NCBI GenBank assembly: GCA_030550175.1
Contig: JAUQPW010000042.1
Coordinates: 1 to 44,683, forward strand
Length of the DNA: 44,683 nt
Direction of reading: 5' to 3'
Origin: a bacterium
GTDB taxonomy: Bacteria > Moduliflexota > Moduliflexia > Moduliflexales > JAUQPW01
Shown piece by piece: positions 9,078 through 17,684 of this stretch. The notes below the pieces were generated by a model. It did not search any database, had not been told where the DNA came from, and saw only the letters and a list, made by a program, of their open reading frames with translations. A program made the position numbers and the translations under genes. Numbering within the stretch: position 1 is the first letter of the stretch; each line of letters opens with the position of its first letter.

Positions 9078-9082
9078 AATTT

Positions 9083-9634
9083 CTATTTTTTTGGGGGGAT
9101 TAGGAGAATAGTTAATTTATCCATGTTATTCCACAGTGAAAAAAACTTCCTGTAGGGAATGGCTACATTGGCCGACTTTCCATCGTGGATAATTATTTGC
9201 TGTTTACGATCATCATAGCCGGTTACAACCATATAATGACCCAGGGCATCTTTCTGATATCCCCCCACTACCATGAGGGGGTATCCGGAGAGTATTTTAT
9301 TTTTTAAATCTTGAAAACTTCCCGAATAGAGTTCCACATGGAATCCCCGGGTTTTTGCATAATGGGCAAGATCAAAGGAAAGCGTACCCCCTATGGACGG
9401 TAAGTAGGTAGCTTCTGCAATCTGACGTTGATCTACCTTATCTTTCCAGTAATTTAACATGCTGGTCAACGCAGCAGGCCCGCAGTAACCCTCCTTTTCT
9501 TGAGGAACAAAGGGCACGTCGAGATGATAAGCTTCTACGGAAGTATGGAGGGGAAAAAGTGTATCCGGGGGTTTGGAATTACAAGAGCCCAACAACCCCA
9601 CAATGAGGAAAGGGAAAAGATACCTTCTAACCAT
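9083..9634 (-). CDS. C39-type cysteine peptidase lipoprotein (PA2778-like)
   Basis: The 183-aa precursor has a lipobox LLGSC (Cys18), so it should be a lipoprotein facing the periplasm. The peptidase C39 core is clear: Q45 for the oxyanion hole, catalytic C51 in GYCGPAALTSML, H133 in LGHYMVVTGYD, and D151 in IIHDG. C39 enzymes are papain-like and usually cut double-glycine leaders, but here the domain is not attached to an ABC transporter. The arrangement downstream of a PA2779-like small membrane protein identifies the PA2778 family. Its natural substrate is unknown. AAGGGAAA precedes the ATG at a good distance. Confidence 0.88.
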   Translation of the reverse strand: MVRRYLFPFLIVGLLGSCNSKPPDTLFPLHTSVEAYHLDVPFVPQEKEGYCGPAALTSMLNYWKDKVDQRQIAEATYLPSIGGTLSFDLAHYAKTRGFHVELYSGSFQDLKNKILSGYPLMVVGGYQKDALGHYMVVTGYDDRKQQIIIHDGKSANVAIPYRKFFSLWNNMDKLTILLIPPKK

Positions 9635-9693
9635 GAATTTCCCTTATCAACCCCACTAAGCCTCCTCAAAATCAAAATTACTGGAGAAAGATA

Positions 9694-10116
9694 TTATTTA
9701 GCCAGGGCAAGGATGAGAATAATGAAGACGGCTGCAATTAAAAGATAGAGGAGAGCTTTATCACTTATGGTAATGGCAGAATTCTTTGTAAGGTCTTGTT
9801 TACCCCCCACAACAAGCCTGTCAATCTGCACAGCTAAGGTATGAATCTGCTCTTTATTTAGTTTACCCAGTTTCTCTTTAGCTTGAGCTTCATCAAGCCC
9901 TAAGGCCTTTAATTTCTCAAGTACCATCTTATTTTCCAGAAACTGGCGAATAGTTTCCAGGTCATTTTTATCCGGAGATGCAGGGGTTGTATCTGACAGA
10001 CTTGAAGGGATGGGTGCAGCAGAAGATGGGATAGAAAGAATGAGAAGGAAGCCGATAAGCAGTGAAATCATTCCGAGCTTTTGAATCACCTCATACCGGG
10101 TAATTTCAGATTTCAT
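9694..10116 (-). CDS. PA2779-family small membrane protein
   Basis: The 140-aa protein has a signal-like hydrophobic segment (about 15-33, ending PSSAAP) and a C-terminal transmembrane helix (about 118-138, LLYLLIAAVFIILILALA). Between them is a helical region with DLETIRQFLENKMVLEKLKA and a GLDEAQAKEKLGKLNKEQIH motif. This matches the PA2779 family, small proteins of unknown function encoded just before PA2778-type C39 peptidases. I chose the ATG at 10116 because GAGAGGAGT lies just upstream. The frame is open to 10161, but an upstream ATG lacks such a site. It is the first gene of the three-gene operon. Confidence 0.85.
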   Translation of the reverse strand: MKSEITRYEVIQKLGMISLLIGFLLILSIPSSAAPIPSSLSDTTPASPDKNDLETIRQFLENKMVLEKLKALGLDEAQAKEKLGKLNKEQIHTLAVQIDRLVVGGKQDLTKNSAITISDKALLYLLIAAVFIILILALAK

Positions 10117-10418
10117 AATTCCACTCCTCTCAGAAGGATAAAGCAGACCAGGCATTCCCATGGAATGTCTAAATCTATAGCGGTATTTCCCAGAATATTC
10201 TAAATCCCTTTAGAAGGCAAAGAAGAAACATCCGCTTTTAATTTATAAACTTCATTTAAAATGTCAATTATAAGCTTTAAAATCTTGTTTATTTTCAAGG
10301 GTTGTAATTTTTCCTTGTCGACCTTCCTAAGGGAGATATAGCTTACAAACAGAAATTTACCTTGCCCTGGGTCCCCCAGATTTTATAGGGTCAGAGTACA
10401 GGACTTGGTGGGAGGTAA
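10117..10418. other. Intergenic region upstream of the PA2779-type operon
   Basis: About 300 AT-rich bases between the VOC gene and the PA2779-like gene, both on the minus strand. The ORF extension to 10161 falls here. Apart from the candidate promoter at 10240-10267, I see no gene or clear structure. Confidence 0.5.
10240..10267 (-). promoter_or_regulatory. Candidate promoter for the PA2779/C39/TPR operon
   Basis: On the minus strand TTGACA (10267-10262) is followed by AT-rich DNA. TAAATT lies at a 16-base spacing and TATAAA at 14 bases. The -35 is consensus, but the -10 is ambiguous. Confidence 0.4.
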
Positions 10419-10862
10419 TTATAATTTAAGTGGTTTTATTTCGGCCAGGATGGCCCGGGGATTCTCGCGCCAGATCTCGGGCTGTACATCGATATAAAGT
10501 TCAATTTCGTTCCCATCCGGGTCTTCGATATAAAGGCTATGGGTGACCGTGTGATCACTTGCACCGATAATAGAGACACCGGCTGCTTTGAGTTCTTTCA
10601 AAGCACTTCTCAAATCCTCATCGTCATTACCGATTTTTAAACCAAAATGATACATACCCAAACGGCGTCCTGAAGGAATTGGAGTTGCATCTGTTCCCAC
10701 CTCAATAAGGAGAAGCTCATGATGGGTCCGTCCGGATGAAAATACAGCCATATTTCCTTGGGAGGCAATTTCTCTGAAACCGAGGATATCTCGATAAAAA
10801 TGCCGGGAGCGTTCCAGGTTACTTACGTAAAGAACCACATGTCCAAGCTCTTGAATCTTCAT
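10419..10862 (-). CDS. VOC-superfamily (glyoxalase/dioxygenase-like) protein
   Basis: The 147-aa protein has the paired beta-alpha-beta-beta-beta modules of the vicinal oxygen chelate fold. The first module begins IQELGHVVLYVSNLERSRHF, with the first metal ligand H8. The second begins MYHFGLKIG, and its last ligand Glu is in DPDGNEIELY. It resembles catechol 2,3-dioxygenase-like or fosfomycin/glyoxalase-like members. The substrate cannot be told from the sequence. It probably binds one divalent metal ion. It appears to be monocistronic. AGGAGGTTTT lies close upstream of the ATG. Confidence 0.85.
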   Translation of the reverse strand: MKIQELGHVVLYVSNLERSRHFYRDILGFREIASQGNMAVFSSGRTHHELLLIEVGTDATPIPSGRRLGMYHFGLKIGNDDEDLRSALKELKAAGVSIIGASDHTVTHSLYIEDPDGNEIELYIDVQPEIWRENPRAILAEIKPLKL

Positions 10863-11470
10863 AATTTCTAAAACCTCCTTTTAAATTAAGCTTTATTCTA
10901 CCTCACACCTTTATAGGTTAATTTTAAGGTAAAAAACGGTTCTTTTCCACTCATTATTTTTCCACCCTGGGGTTTTATTAAAACTTTATCAGACCAGATT
11001 GGTCCTGTTACACTGTTTACTTAGTTTTGCTTGACTTTTAAGTGACCCTCACCCCCGGCCCCTCTCCCGAAGCTTCGGGAGAGGGGCCGGGGGTGAGGGG
11101 GAATCACACAGGATTAACCCTACAAGGTACTATTACTTTGTAAAGTTCAATTTGATTAGCAGTTCTGCCCTCATCCCGGCGCCAGGATAAAGCTTAGCTG
11201 GGAGTGCGACCGCCTGCCTCACTCCCCTTCCCCATACGCGCCAGGATAAGAAAGTTAGCCTCAACTTGGCAACCTGTTGATAGCCCCGGCTTACGCCAGA
11301 GGAAGCAGAATCTCTAAGCCCCGACGAGGCGATCTGTTTAACTACCTCTGTTCTATTTTTAGTAATTTTGTAAGAACTGTAAATTTCTTTGGCAGGGGAC
11401 TCATCCTTTAGTGTAGATTTTATAACTGGTATTCCGTTATAAACCCAAGAGAAAGACAAGGAGGAATCGT
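10863..11470. other. Intergenic region with palindrome and repeat debris
   Basis: About 600 bases between the divergent VOC and HAD genes. It contains the perfect palindrome at 11046-11099, two copies of GCGCCAGGATAA (about 11177 and 11239), and a copy of the GCGATCTGTTT repeat at 11326-11340. The minus-strand ORF 11133-11777 overlaps the HAD gene and has low-complexity, unprotein-like composition, so I do not call it. Confidence 0.55.
11046..11099. repeat. Perfect 54-bp palindrome
   Basis: The two 27-base arms are exact inverse complements with no loop bases and an AAGCTT centre. The arm starts CCCTCACCCCCGGCCCCTCT. The same theme is widespread as an intergenic repeat in diverse bacteria. 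It can act as a bidirectional hairpin, but it has no T-run. Confidence 0.92.
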
Positions 11471-12223
11471 ATGCGTCAGCCGATTTCAGATAGTTCTGGG
11501 CAACACCCGGGAATGGAAAGCCAAACGAACGAGGCAACAACCTTAAGAGGCAAAATGGCTTTTTTATTCGATCTGGATGGGACTTTGGTGGATAGTGTTT
11601 ATCAGCATGTTCTGGCATGGCGGGAAGCCTTGGAGGAGGCCGGTATCGAACTATCCGTGTGGCGTATCCATCGTCGGATTGGAATGAGCGGGGGGTTACT
11701 GTTGAATGCGCTTCTACGGGAAACCGGTCGTCAGGTGACTGTGGAAGAAGCGGCACGACTCCAGCAGTTACATGCAAAAGCCTATGCTCAAAAAATAAAA
11801 CAGGTTCGTCCGCTTCCCGGTGCCAGGGAGCTCTTAAGCTATCTTTCTCAAATTGGGGTACCGTGGGCTATTGCGACCAGTGGACGGTGGGAGAGTGCCG
11901 GTCCTACGCTAGAAATTCTTGGAATAGGCCCTGAAGTACCTGTCATCACCCGAGATCTGGTTCAGCATGCCAAACCGGATCCAGACTTATTTTTGGCTGC
12001 TGCCGAACGTCTGGGGGTATCCCTAAGTGCCTCGATTGTAGTAGGGGATAGTGTCTGGGATCTCCTGGCTGCTCGCCGTGCCAGGGCTCTGGGAGTCGGC
12101 TTACTCTCGGGAGGTTATGGTCAGGAGGAACTGGAACGGGCGGGTGCTTATCGGGTTTATCAAGATCCTGCGGACCTGTTACGCCATCTGGATGAGGTCG
12201 GAATCCGACCATCCTGGTTTTAG
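11471..12223 (+). CDS. HAD-superfamily phosphatase (phosphoglycolate phosphatase / beta-PGM-like)
   Basis: The 250-aa enzyme has the HAD motif I FLFDLDGTLVDS, with nucleophile D34 and acid/base D36. Motif II is IATSGR (about 137), the motif III Lys is in QHAKPDPDLF (about 165) and motif IV is VVGDSVWDLLAARRA (about 190-204). The helical cap between D36 and about 110 is the C1 type found in phosphoglycolate phosphatase and beta-phosphoglucomutase-like enzymes. The substrate is not determinable. The ATG has an excellent AAGGAGGA six bases upstream. The first 28 residues before the fold are polar, so a shorter start at M29 (GKMAFLF) is possible but less likely. Confidence 0.9.
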   Translation: MRQPISDSSGQHPGMESQTNEATTLRGKMAFLFDLDGTLVDSVYQHVLAWREALEEAGIELSVWRIHRRIGMSGGLLLNALLRETGRQVTVEEAARLQQLHAKAYAQKIKQVRPLPGARELLSYLSQIGVPWAIATSGRWESAGPTLEILGIGPEVPVITRDLVQHAKPDPDLFLAAAERLGVSLSASIVVGDSVWDLLAARRARALGVGLLSGGYGQEELERAGAYRVYQDPADLLRHLDEVGIRPSWF

Positions 12224-12229
12224 AAGGTG

Positions 12230-12253
12230 AGGACAGCCCCAGGAAGCTGTCCT
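12230..12253. terminator. Weak hairpin between convergent HAD and nicotinate phosphoribosyltransferase genes
   Basis: AGGACAGC (12230-12237) pairs with GCTGTCCT (12246-12253) around an 8-base loop. It lies directly after the HAD stop codon, but the following bases are not a clean T-run. Confidence 0.45.
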
Positions 12254-12311
12254 TATCGTGTAGGTTTTAATAGGGAAATACTACGAGCATTTGATTCCTA
12301 AAATTCGGTTC

Positions 12312-13652
12312 TTACCTATAACGGGCATCTACGGCTTGAGCCAGATCGAGCAGGGTCTTGGATATTTTCACGGGGTAAGGAGGTTCTTCCTGGAGTTTTT
12401 GCAAATGTTCAGGCAGGCGGGCCAGCTCCTCTGCAACTCGCTTACGTAAATCTGAAAGTGGTTCCGGAGGGGCCAGACGTCGACCGGCTTTCATGAAGGG
12501 TTGAACGAGGGCTTTTCCATTCTCCTGGGTGTCCTCTTCAAGTGTTACGACGTCATAGGCCATGCGACCGTCTGGTCCATAATAACGATAAACCTGCTTA
12601 CGCCCCGGCCAAGTAGCTTTACCTTCAGAGCGCTTACGTCGCGCACGCCCGGCGTATTCCTGGAGTTTATAGGCGCAATCCAGATAAGGAACATCAGAGG
12701 AAGTATCTAAGCGACTGCCAATGCCAAAGCCATCAATAGGAGCGTTAGTAGCTATCAGATCACGCAAAACATATTCATCCAAACTGCCACTGGCAAAGAT
12801 TCGAACCTCTTTGAGGCCTCCTTCATCCAGAATCCGACGTACCTTTCGAGCGTGGTCGGCCAGATCCCCGCTGTCCAGGCGGACCGATTTGATGGTAATA
12901 CCCTCTTTCTTTAAGCGTGGAGCCAGAGCTACTACTTTTCTGGCGGCTGCTTCGGTATCATAAGTATCGATCAAGAGAACCACATTATCCGGTTGTGCAT
13001 GGGCAAAGTTCTCAAAGGCGGCTATTTCATCCTCATGGGCCTGAACAAAGGAATGGGCCATAGTACCGTATATCGGCACCCCAAAAAGAGGAGCGGCTAA
13101 CACCGTAGCCGAACCGGAAAATCCGGCCAGATAACTGGCCCGCGCCGCCAGTAAACCGGCTTCAGCACCGTGAGCCCGGCGCAAACCAAAATCCACCAAT
13201 AGCTTTCCCGGTGCAACCAGAACCATTCGTGCAGCCTTAGAGGCAATAAGGATCTGGAAGTGAAGAAGGTTGATCAATCGAGACTCCACCAACTGGGCCT
13301 GGGGCAAGGGTGCCGTGATCCGTAAGATGGGTTCATCTGAAAAGAAGATAGTCCCCTCCGGCATGGCATGGACATCCCCTGTAAATCTCAATCGTCCCAG
13401 ATAATCCACAAAATCCTTACTAAAACGGCCACTACTTGCCAGCCACTCCAGTTCATCAGAAGTAAAATGGAGGTTCTCCAGGTAGTTCAGAACCTGTTCC
13501 AGACCCGCTGCTATCAGAAAACCTCTTGTAGGGGGCAACTTACGGACAAAGAACTCGAAGACGGCTATCTCTTCCATCCCCCGGTCAAAATACCCCTGAA
13601 GCATGGTAAGCTCGTAGAGGTCGGTTAAGAGTGCACTTGATTGTAAATCCAT
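12312..13652 (-). CDS. pncB: Nicotinate phosphoribosyltransferase
   Basis: The 446-aa enzyme joins nicotinate and PRPP, with ATP, to make nicotinate mononucleotide for NAD salvage in the cytoplasm. The N-terminal LLTDLYELTMLQGYF is the family opening. GTMAHSFVQAHEDE (about 196-209) carries the histidine region that is phosphorylated in this family. The phosphate-binding region is DGFGIGSRLDTSSDVPYLDC (about 308-327), and RLDSGDL precedes the nucleotide site. The length fits the bacterial short form. It is convergent with the HAD gene and stands alone. No other NAD-salvage gene is in the window. Confidence 0.95.
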   Translation of the reverse strand: MDLQSSALLTDLYELTMLQGYFDRGMEEIAVFEFFVRKLPPTRGFLIAAGLEQVLNYLENLHFTSDELEWLASSGRFSKDFVDYLGRLRFTGDVHAMPEGTIFFSDEPILRITAPLPQAQLVESRLINLLHFQILIASKAARMVLVAPGKLLVDFGLRRAHGAEAGLLAARASYLAGFSGSATVLAAPLFGVPIYGTMAHSFVQAHEDEIAAFENFAHAQPDNVVLLIDTYDTEAAARKVVALAPRLKKEGITIKSVRLDSGDLADHARKVRRILDEGGLKEVRIFASGSLDEYVLRDLIATNAPIDGFGIGSRLDTSSDVPYLDCAYKLQEYAGRARRKRSEGKATWPGRKQVYRYYGPDGRMAYDVVTLEEDTQENGKALVQPFMKAGRRLAPPEPLSDLRKRVAEELARLPEHLQKLQEEPPYPVKISKTLLDLAQAVDARYR

Positions 13653-13831
13653 TTACTGGTTAAGTCAGCGGGACCCTACCAAAAAACCGTGCCTTGAATT
13701 TGGAAATTCCGCACTCATCGGGATTTTCAGTCAGATATACACAATTTTTTAGTACGGCCCCAGGACAGGAATCCAAGGTAAAATGTGTGTTTGCTTTGTG
13801 AATTCAGGGCCAGAATAAAGTCCGATAATTT

Positions 13832-14782
13832 TCACTGCAAGAGTTTCTCTATAACCTTCAAGGCGGCTGCCTCCACAGCAGCCGGATTTTTAGGAATCGG
13901 AACTCCTAGAAGTCGACTGAGGGCTTCAGCTTCCACTTCCACAAAATCCGGGCGTTGACGAGTATCTATAGTGCTTTCATCCAAAGCTCTGATAAGTCTG
14001 ATCAGAAATTGAGAGATAGATTCCATTTTAATAAGGTTGAGACGCTCGAAAGTATCTGTTGGACGGTGGTAATGGGCCCACCAACCACAAGTAAGAAACA
14101 AGAACGGCTTACCTCTGAGACGAAAGGCATGATAATCGGATTGATCACCGATACGCACATTACGGCTCATGTAAATAGATAGACCATCTCCGATATCCGA
14201 GCTACGAACAGCCTGAACTAATCCAGTGGCATATTCGGCCCCCAGTATAAACAAAGCATTTTCGTGGCCCGAAATAGGTACATCATGACCACAAAGATCC
14301 AGAATAACAGCACACTTAAGTTGATTAAGAGGAAACGGACACCTTTCTACAAACTGGACACTTCCCATAAAAGGGGTTAAAAAATAGGGAGGTTCTTCGA
14401 GATCAAAAAATACAAAGACCAAATTGGCATAGCCCTTCCATCCATCTAAAAATTTAGAGGTTTCTAATAGAATTGAAAGGGCAGCTGCATTATCATCGGC
14501 CCCCGGAATACCATACAGATGGTCGTAGTGGGCACCCACCAGAATCCAGCTTTTTCCGCTCCCAAACTTTACCCCAACAATATTTTGGCCGATTTCCCGA
14601 CCATCCTGAAAAACAGATTGTACCCAAGAACCCCGAATAGCAGGGGAAAAGCCAAGCTTTTTTAGAGCTTCTATCAAATAGACTTTAGCCATCTCATGAC
14701 CTTCGGTACCGGGAGATCGACCTTGAAGATAGGGGTCACTCAAGAATTTTGCAGTTTCTTCAAGAGGGGGGAATCTTACCAT
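13832..14782 (-). CDS. M28-family zinc aminopeptidase-like protein
   Basis: The 316-aa protein has all five expected di-zinc ligands: H85 in GAHYDH, D96 in PGADDN, E130 after the catalytic E129 in DLEEPP, D162 in ILDLCG, and H239 in HYHRPTDT. M28 enzymes remove N-terminal residues or hydrolyse related peptides. No signal peptide is visible, so the protein should be cytoplasmic. It is divergent from the DUF790 gene with a 121-base gap. The ribosome-binding site is poor. About 180 bases with nothing recognisable separate it from the gene to the left. Confidence 0.87.
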   Translation of the reverse strand: MVRFPPLEETAKFLSDPYLQGRSPGTEGHEMAKVYLIEALKKLGFSPAIRGSWVQSVFQDGREIGQNIVGVKFGSGKSWILVGAHYDHLYGIPGADDNAAALSILLETSKFLDGWKGYANLVFVFFDLEEPPYFLTPFMGSVQFVERCPFPLNQLKCAVILDLCGHDVPISGHENALFILGAEYATGLVQAVRSSDIGDGLSIYMSRNVRIGDQSDYHAFRLRGKPFLFLTCGWWAHYHRPTDTFERLNLIKMESISQFLIRLIRALDESTIDTRQRPDFVEVEAEALSRLLGVPIPKNPAAVEAAALKVIEKLLQ

Positions 14783-14830
14783 ACACTATATATTTTTAGT
14801 ACCTTATAGATTATAGAAGCAACTTTTTTC

Positions 14831-14859
14831 TTGCCAAAATAACCAGAAACTTGTATATG
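14831..14859 (+). promoter_or_regulatory. Candidate promoter for the DUF790 gene
   Basis: TTGCCA (14831-14836), a 17-base spacer and TATATG (14854-14859) lie 45 bases before the DUF790 ATG. Confidence 0.45.
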
Positions 14860-14903
14860 CCAATAAAAAGAATACCTGTTTCTGGCTTCTCAACGGTGAT
14901 TTT

Positions 14904-16133
14904 ATGTTAACGGCAGATTTACTTCGTACATGGAAGAAAGGGCCCTATATCGGTCCCAAATACATCCGGTTAGACCAGGAGGAGTACCTCAAGCTGGCTA
15001 CAGACCTTATCGGCCTGATTAACGCCCACAAGGGGAAAACCCGAGGGGAGATTCAAGAAGCCCTTCGACTTCATCTGGCAGATAGTCCGGACTATCTGAT
15101 TCATCGTGGATTTTCCAAACTTCTCATGGACATGTGCGAGTTTCATGTCGTCGTAGCCGGTGGAGTGGAACCGGTTGCTTTAAGGAAGAAACTTTTTCAA
15201 CTGGCAGAGGAAAATCGCCCTATCGTCTTAAATCCGGATATTCTCCATCCTGTTACCCGGGATGATATTATCCAGGGGGTTGCCGCGGAGCTCCGGATCC
15301 CTCCCGAAGTAGTCCTCTCAGATATGTATGCCGATTTACCTCAGAATCACCTTCTGGCCACCTTCGAGCCTCCAACTCCGGAGTGGCTGATCCATCGTTA
15401 TAATCTGGCCCTGGCTCAAGGAATCCTCTACAATTGCGTGCGCATGCGCTTAATTGCCTATCGTAATATCCCGGCTCGGTACAAACAACTCTTTAAATTT
15501 ATCAAATTCTACCAGCTTCTGCACAGTGTTACGGGGGATTTGGATAGTGGCTATGAAATCCTTCTCGATGGTCCCATGAGTATGTTCCGACTCTCTAAAA
15601 AATATGGAATTCGTATGGCTACTTTCCTGCCGGCTCTTTTACTCTGTACCAAATGGAAAATGGAGGCAGAGATTGTTTCCTCGGATCAAGATAAACGTTA
15701 CTTTGTTCTGGATAGTGAAACCCACAAGCTGGAATCCCACTATAAAGACGCGACCCCATATGATTCCCTCCTGGAAGAGAAATTTGCAGAACGCTTTGAA
15801 AAACTAAACAGTGATTGGATTTTAGAGCGAGAAACCGAGATTGTAAACCTCAAAGATACCGTTTTCATTCCGGATTTTGCTTTTCGTCATAAGCGAGATG
15901 GGCGCGTCGGACTCCTGGAAATTGTAGGATTTTGGCGAACAGACTATATCGAGAGGAAATTGACCAAACTACGTAGGGCCGGACTTCAGAATTTAATCAT
16001 TGCCGTATCCCGGGATCTCAAGGTAAGTGAGTCCGATTTCAAAGAAGTTCCGGGTTCTGTTTTCTTCTTCAAAACAGCCATCGATCCAAAGGAAGTCCTC
16101 ATTCGGTTGGAGCAGGTGGCGTGTAAACCTTAA
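14904..16133 (+). CDS. DUF790 family nuclease (Bax1-like)
   Basis: The 409-aa protein belongs to the DUF790 family, whose archaeal member Bax1 is a structure-specific nuclease that binds the XPB helicase in nucleotide-excision repair. The N-terminal part (about 1-230) carries family motifs such as LHPVTRDDII and ADLPQNHLL. The C-terminal part looks like a PD-(D/E)xK nuclease: D324 in FIPDFAFRH, E339 in LLEIVGFW and K352 in IERKL. In many genomes the XPB helicase gene is adjacent. None is here, so this is an orphan at least locally. GGTGA near the ATG is a modest ribosome-binding site. It is convergent with endonuclease V, 11 bases away. Confidence 0.88.
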   Translation: MLTADLLRTWKKGPYIGPKYIRLDQEEYLKLATDLIGLINAHKGKTRGEIQEALRLHLADSPDYLIHRGFSKLLMDMCEFHVVVAGGVEPVALRKKLFQLAEENRPIVLNPDILHPVTRDDIIQGVAAELRIPPEVVLSDMYADLPQNHLLATFEPPTPEWLIHRYNLALAQGILYNCVRMRLIAYRNIPARYKQLFKFIKFYQLLHSVTGDLDSGYEILLDGPMSMFRLSKKYGIRMATFLPALLLCTKWKMEAEIVSSDQDKRYFVLDSETHKLESHYKDATPYDSLLEEKFAERFEKLNSDWILERETEIVNLKDTVFIPDFAFRHKRDGRVGLLEIVGFWRTDYIERKLTKLRRAGLQNLIIAVSRDLKVSESDFKEVPGSVFFFKTAIDPKEVLIRLEQVACKP

Positions 16134-16144
16134 ACCGGCTTCTT

Positions 16145-16870
16145 TTAACCAAATAAATCCATCTGCGTCCCTCCAGGAGCCTTTGACTTATCCCCTTCAA
16201 CCCGAATTTTATTCACCAGATTATGGGCCTGGCGGGTAGGTTCTGGAATTCGATAACCCTGGCAGGACTTTAATACCAGCTCGATGGAAGTGGCCAGATC
16301 GATTTTGTGTCCGGCAGAGACAAATACCGGACTGACATTGTCCCGAGTCCGAACAACTGCACCGATAATCTTACCCCGGTAGGTCAAAGGCGTATAAGAA
16401 CCGGCCTTGGCGCCCAGGTCAGCTTCCCGGTAGTCTCCGAACAGCTTGCTTTTGGCACATCCGATGGAGGGTTTATCCAACCATAAACCCATTTGGGAGG
16501 CAATTCCAATTCCACGAGGATGGGCAATGCCCTGACCATCGAACATAATAACATCAGGTTCCTGACGGATTTTTTCAAAGGCTTTGAGCAGAATGGGAGC
16601 TTCTCGAAAGACCAATAACCCTGGAATGTAAGGAAAGGTAGATCGACCTACCGCCGAGGCTTCTTCTATTATCTGAAGACTTGGTAATTCTAGAACGACC
16701 ACGGCAGCATACAAAATATCTGAGCCCTTATCATAAGAGACATCGGCTCCGGCAATCCGCCGGTAAGTTTCCTGGGTCTTTTGCAGAATAAGCTGATCCC
16801 TCAGCTGCTTCTGAATTTGGATGGCTTGATTGGGATCGACATCCCAAGGATGTAGGTTTTTATATTTCAT
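16145..16870 (-). CDS. nfi: Endonuclease V (deoxyinosine 3'-endonuclease)
   Basis: The 241-aa enzyme nicks DNA one base 3' of deoxyinosine and so starts repair of deaminated adenine. The family features are intact: IAGADVSYD with metal-binding D43, the PYIPGLLVFRE strand-separating wedge with E90, and MFDGQGIAHPRG with D111. CAKSKLFG also fits. The ATG overlaps the stop of the upstream Nudix gene as ATGA, so translation of the two is coupled. The pairing of a repair enzyme with a nucleotide-pool hydrolase suggests one operon for dealing with damaged purines. That link is inference. Confidence 0.95.
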   Translation of the reverse strand: MKYKNLHPWDVDPNQAIQIQKQLRDQLILQKTQETYRRIAGADVSYDKGSDILYAAVVVLELPSLQIIEEASAVGRSTFPYIPGLLVFREAPILLKAFEKIRQEPDVIMFDGQGIAHPRGIGIASQMGLWLDKPSIGCAKSKLFGDYREADLGAKAGSYTPLTYRGKIIGAVVRTRDNVSPVFVSAGHKIDLATSIELVLKSCQGYRIPEPTRQAHNLVNKIRVEGDKSKAPGGTQMDLFG

Positions 16871-17469
16871 GTCAGAATTCTGAGTTTCGTAAGAAAATAT
16901 CGGGTTGGTGTGGTTAACTCCAATTGCTGGATTTGCTCAGGGGTATACCAACTGATAAAATCACCTTCATCTTCATCTGTTCTGGGTTCTCCTTCACAGA
17001 TACAACGATAAAGATGCCAATGATGGATATCAGAACCTCTACGACAGGTATCTCCCAACACATCCTCCTGATACAGGAGTTTTGCAGTTATAACCCGCAA
17101 TCCGGTTTCTTCATAAACTTCTCGAACGAGGGCATCTTGGGGATCGGCTTCCTGCCAATTCCAGTGCCCGGCCGGAAGAGTATATTGAAAAGGATATTTT
17201 CGGCGATTAAATAGAAGATAACGACCGTTCCGTTCAATAACTCCTCCTACCGAAAAGTGCCGCCATAATCCTTCTGAGGTAAAGTCATAACGTAAATCGG
17301 GAGTTACCAAAATCTGCTGCCCCCCTTTATAACCGCATAAATTACAGGCATAAAGTTCTTTCCCGGCCTCTACCACTATCCGAATCTGAGAACTATGGCA
17401 TTGAAAACATAACTGGTGAGAGGATTCTGGATCTAACCTGGCAAGAAGCTCTTTCAGACTCTCTTTCAT
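16867..17469 (-). CDS. Nudix hydrolase with N-terminal zinc ribbon
   Basis: The 200-aa protein has two CxxC knuckles, C21/C24 and C42/C45, forming a zinc ribbon. The Nudix box follows at 101-124, with GHWNWQ and REVYEETGL. The spacing between the first Glu and the REVYEETG helix seems one residue longer than the standard 23-residue box, but the catalytic glutamates are present. It should hydrolyse a nucleoside diphosphate linked to another group. The exact substrate is unknown. It overlaps nfi by four bases and is the first gene of the pair. An upstream terminator at 17521-17550 separates it from the next genes. Confidence 0.87.
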   Translation of the reverse strand: MKESLKELLARLDPESSHQLCFQCHSSQIRIVVEAGKELYACNLCGYKGGQQILVTPDLRYDFTSEGLWRHFSVGGVIERNGRYLLFNRRKYPFQYTLPAGHWNWQEADPQDALVREVYEETGLRVITAKLLYQEDVLGDTCRRGSDIHHWHLYRCICEGEPRTDEDEGDFISWYTPEQIQQLELTTPTRYFLTKLRILT

Positions 17470-17520
17470 AAAAAGGTCATTATAACGTTAATTAATCGTT
17501 AACTTCCCTTAAACCTCAAA

Positions 17521-17550
17521 TTAAAAACGACCGGTCCTTTGTAAGGACCG
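17521..17550 (-). terminator. Intrinsic terminator downstream of the deoxyribosyltransferase-like gene
   Basis: Read on the minus strand, CGGTCCTT (17550-17543) pairs with AAGGACCG (17539-17532) around a 3-base loop, and TTTTT follows at 17527-17523. It ends the transcript coming from 17685 and isolates the Nudix-nfi pair. The DNA from 17556 to 17684 holds only repeat debris. Confidence 0.75.
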
Positions 17551-17684
17551 TAGGAGTCAGAATCCAGAGATTGCTTTGCTCCGGACTTTAAGGAATTACC
17601 TCACAGAGTTTATCCTGAAGTATCCAGGGACTCAAAAGGGTAATCCCTATAGCTCAAAATTAATTTTAAAAGATACCGGGGTCG

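Noticed and set aside
11133..11777. 214-aa minus-strand ORF
   Set aside because: It overlaps the well-supported HAD gene antisense, contains repeat sequence, and its composition is not protein-like.
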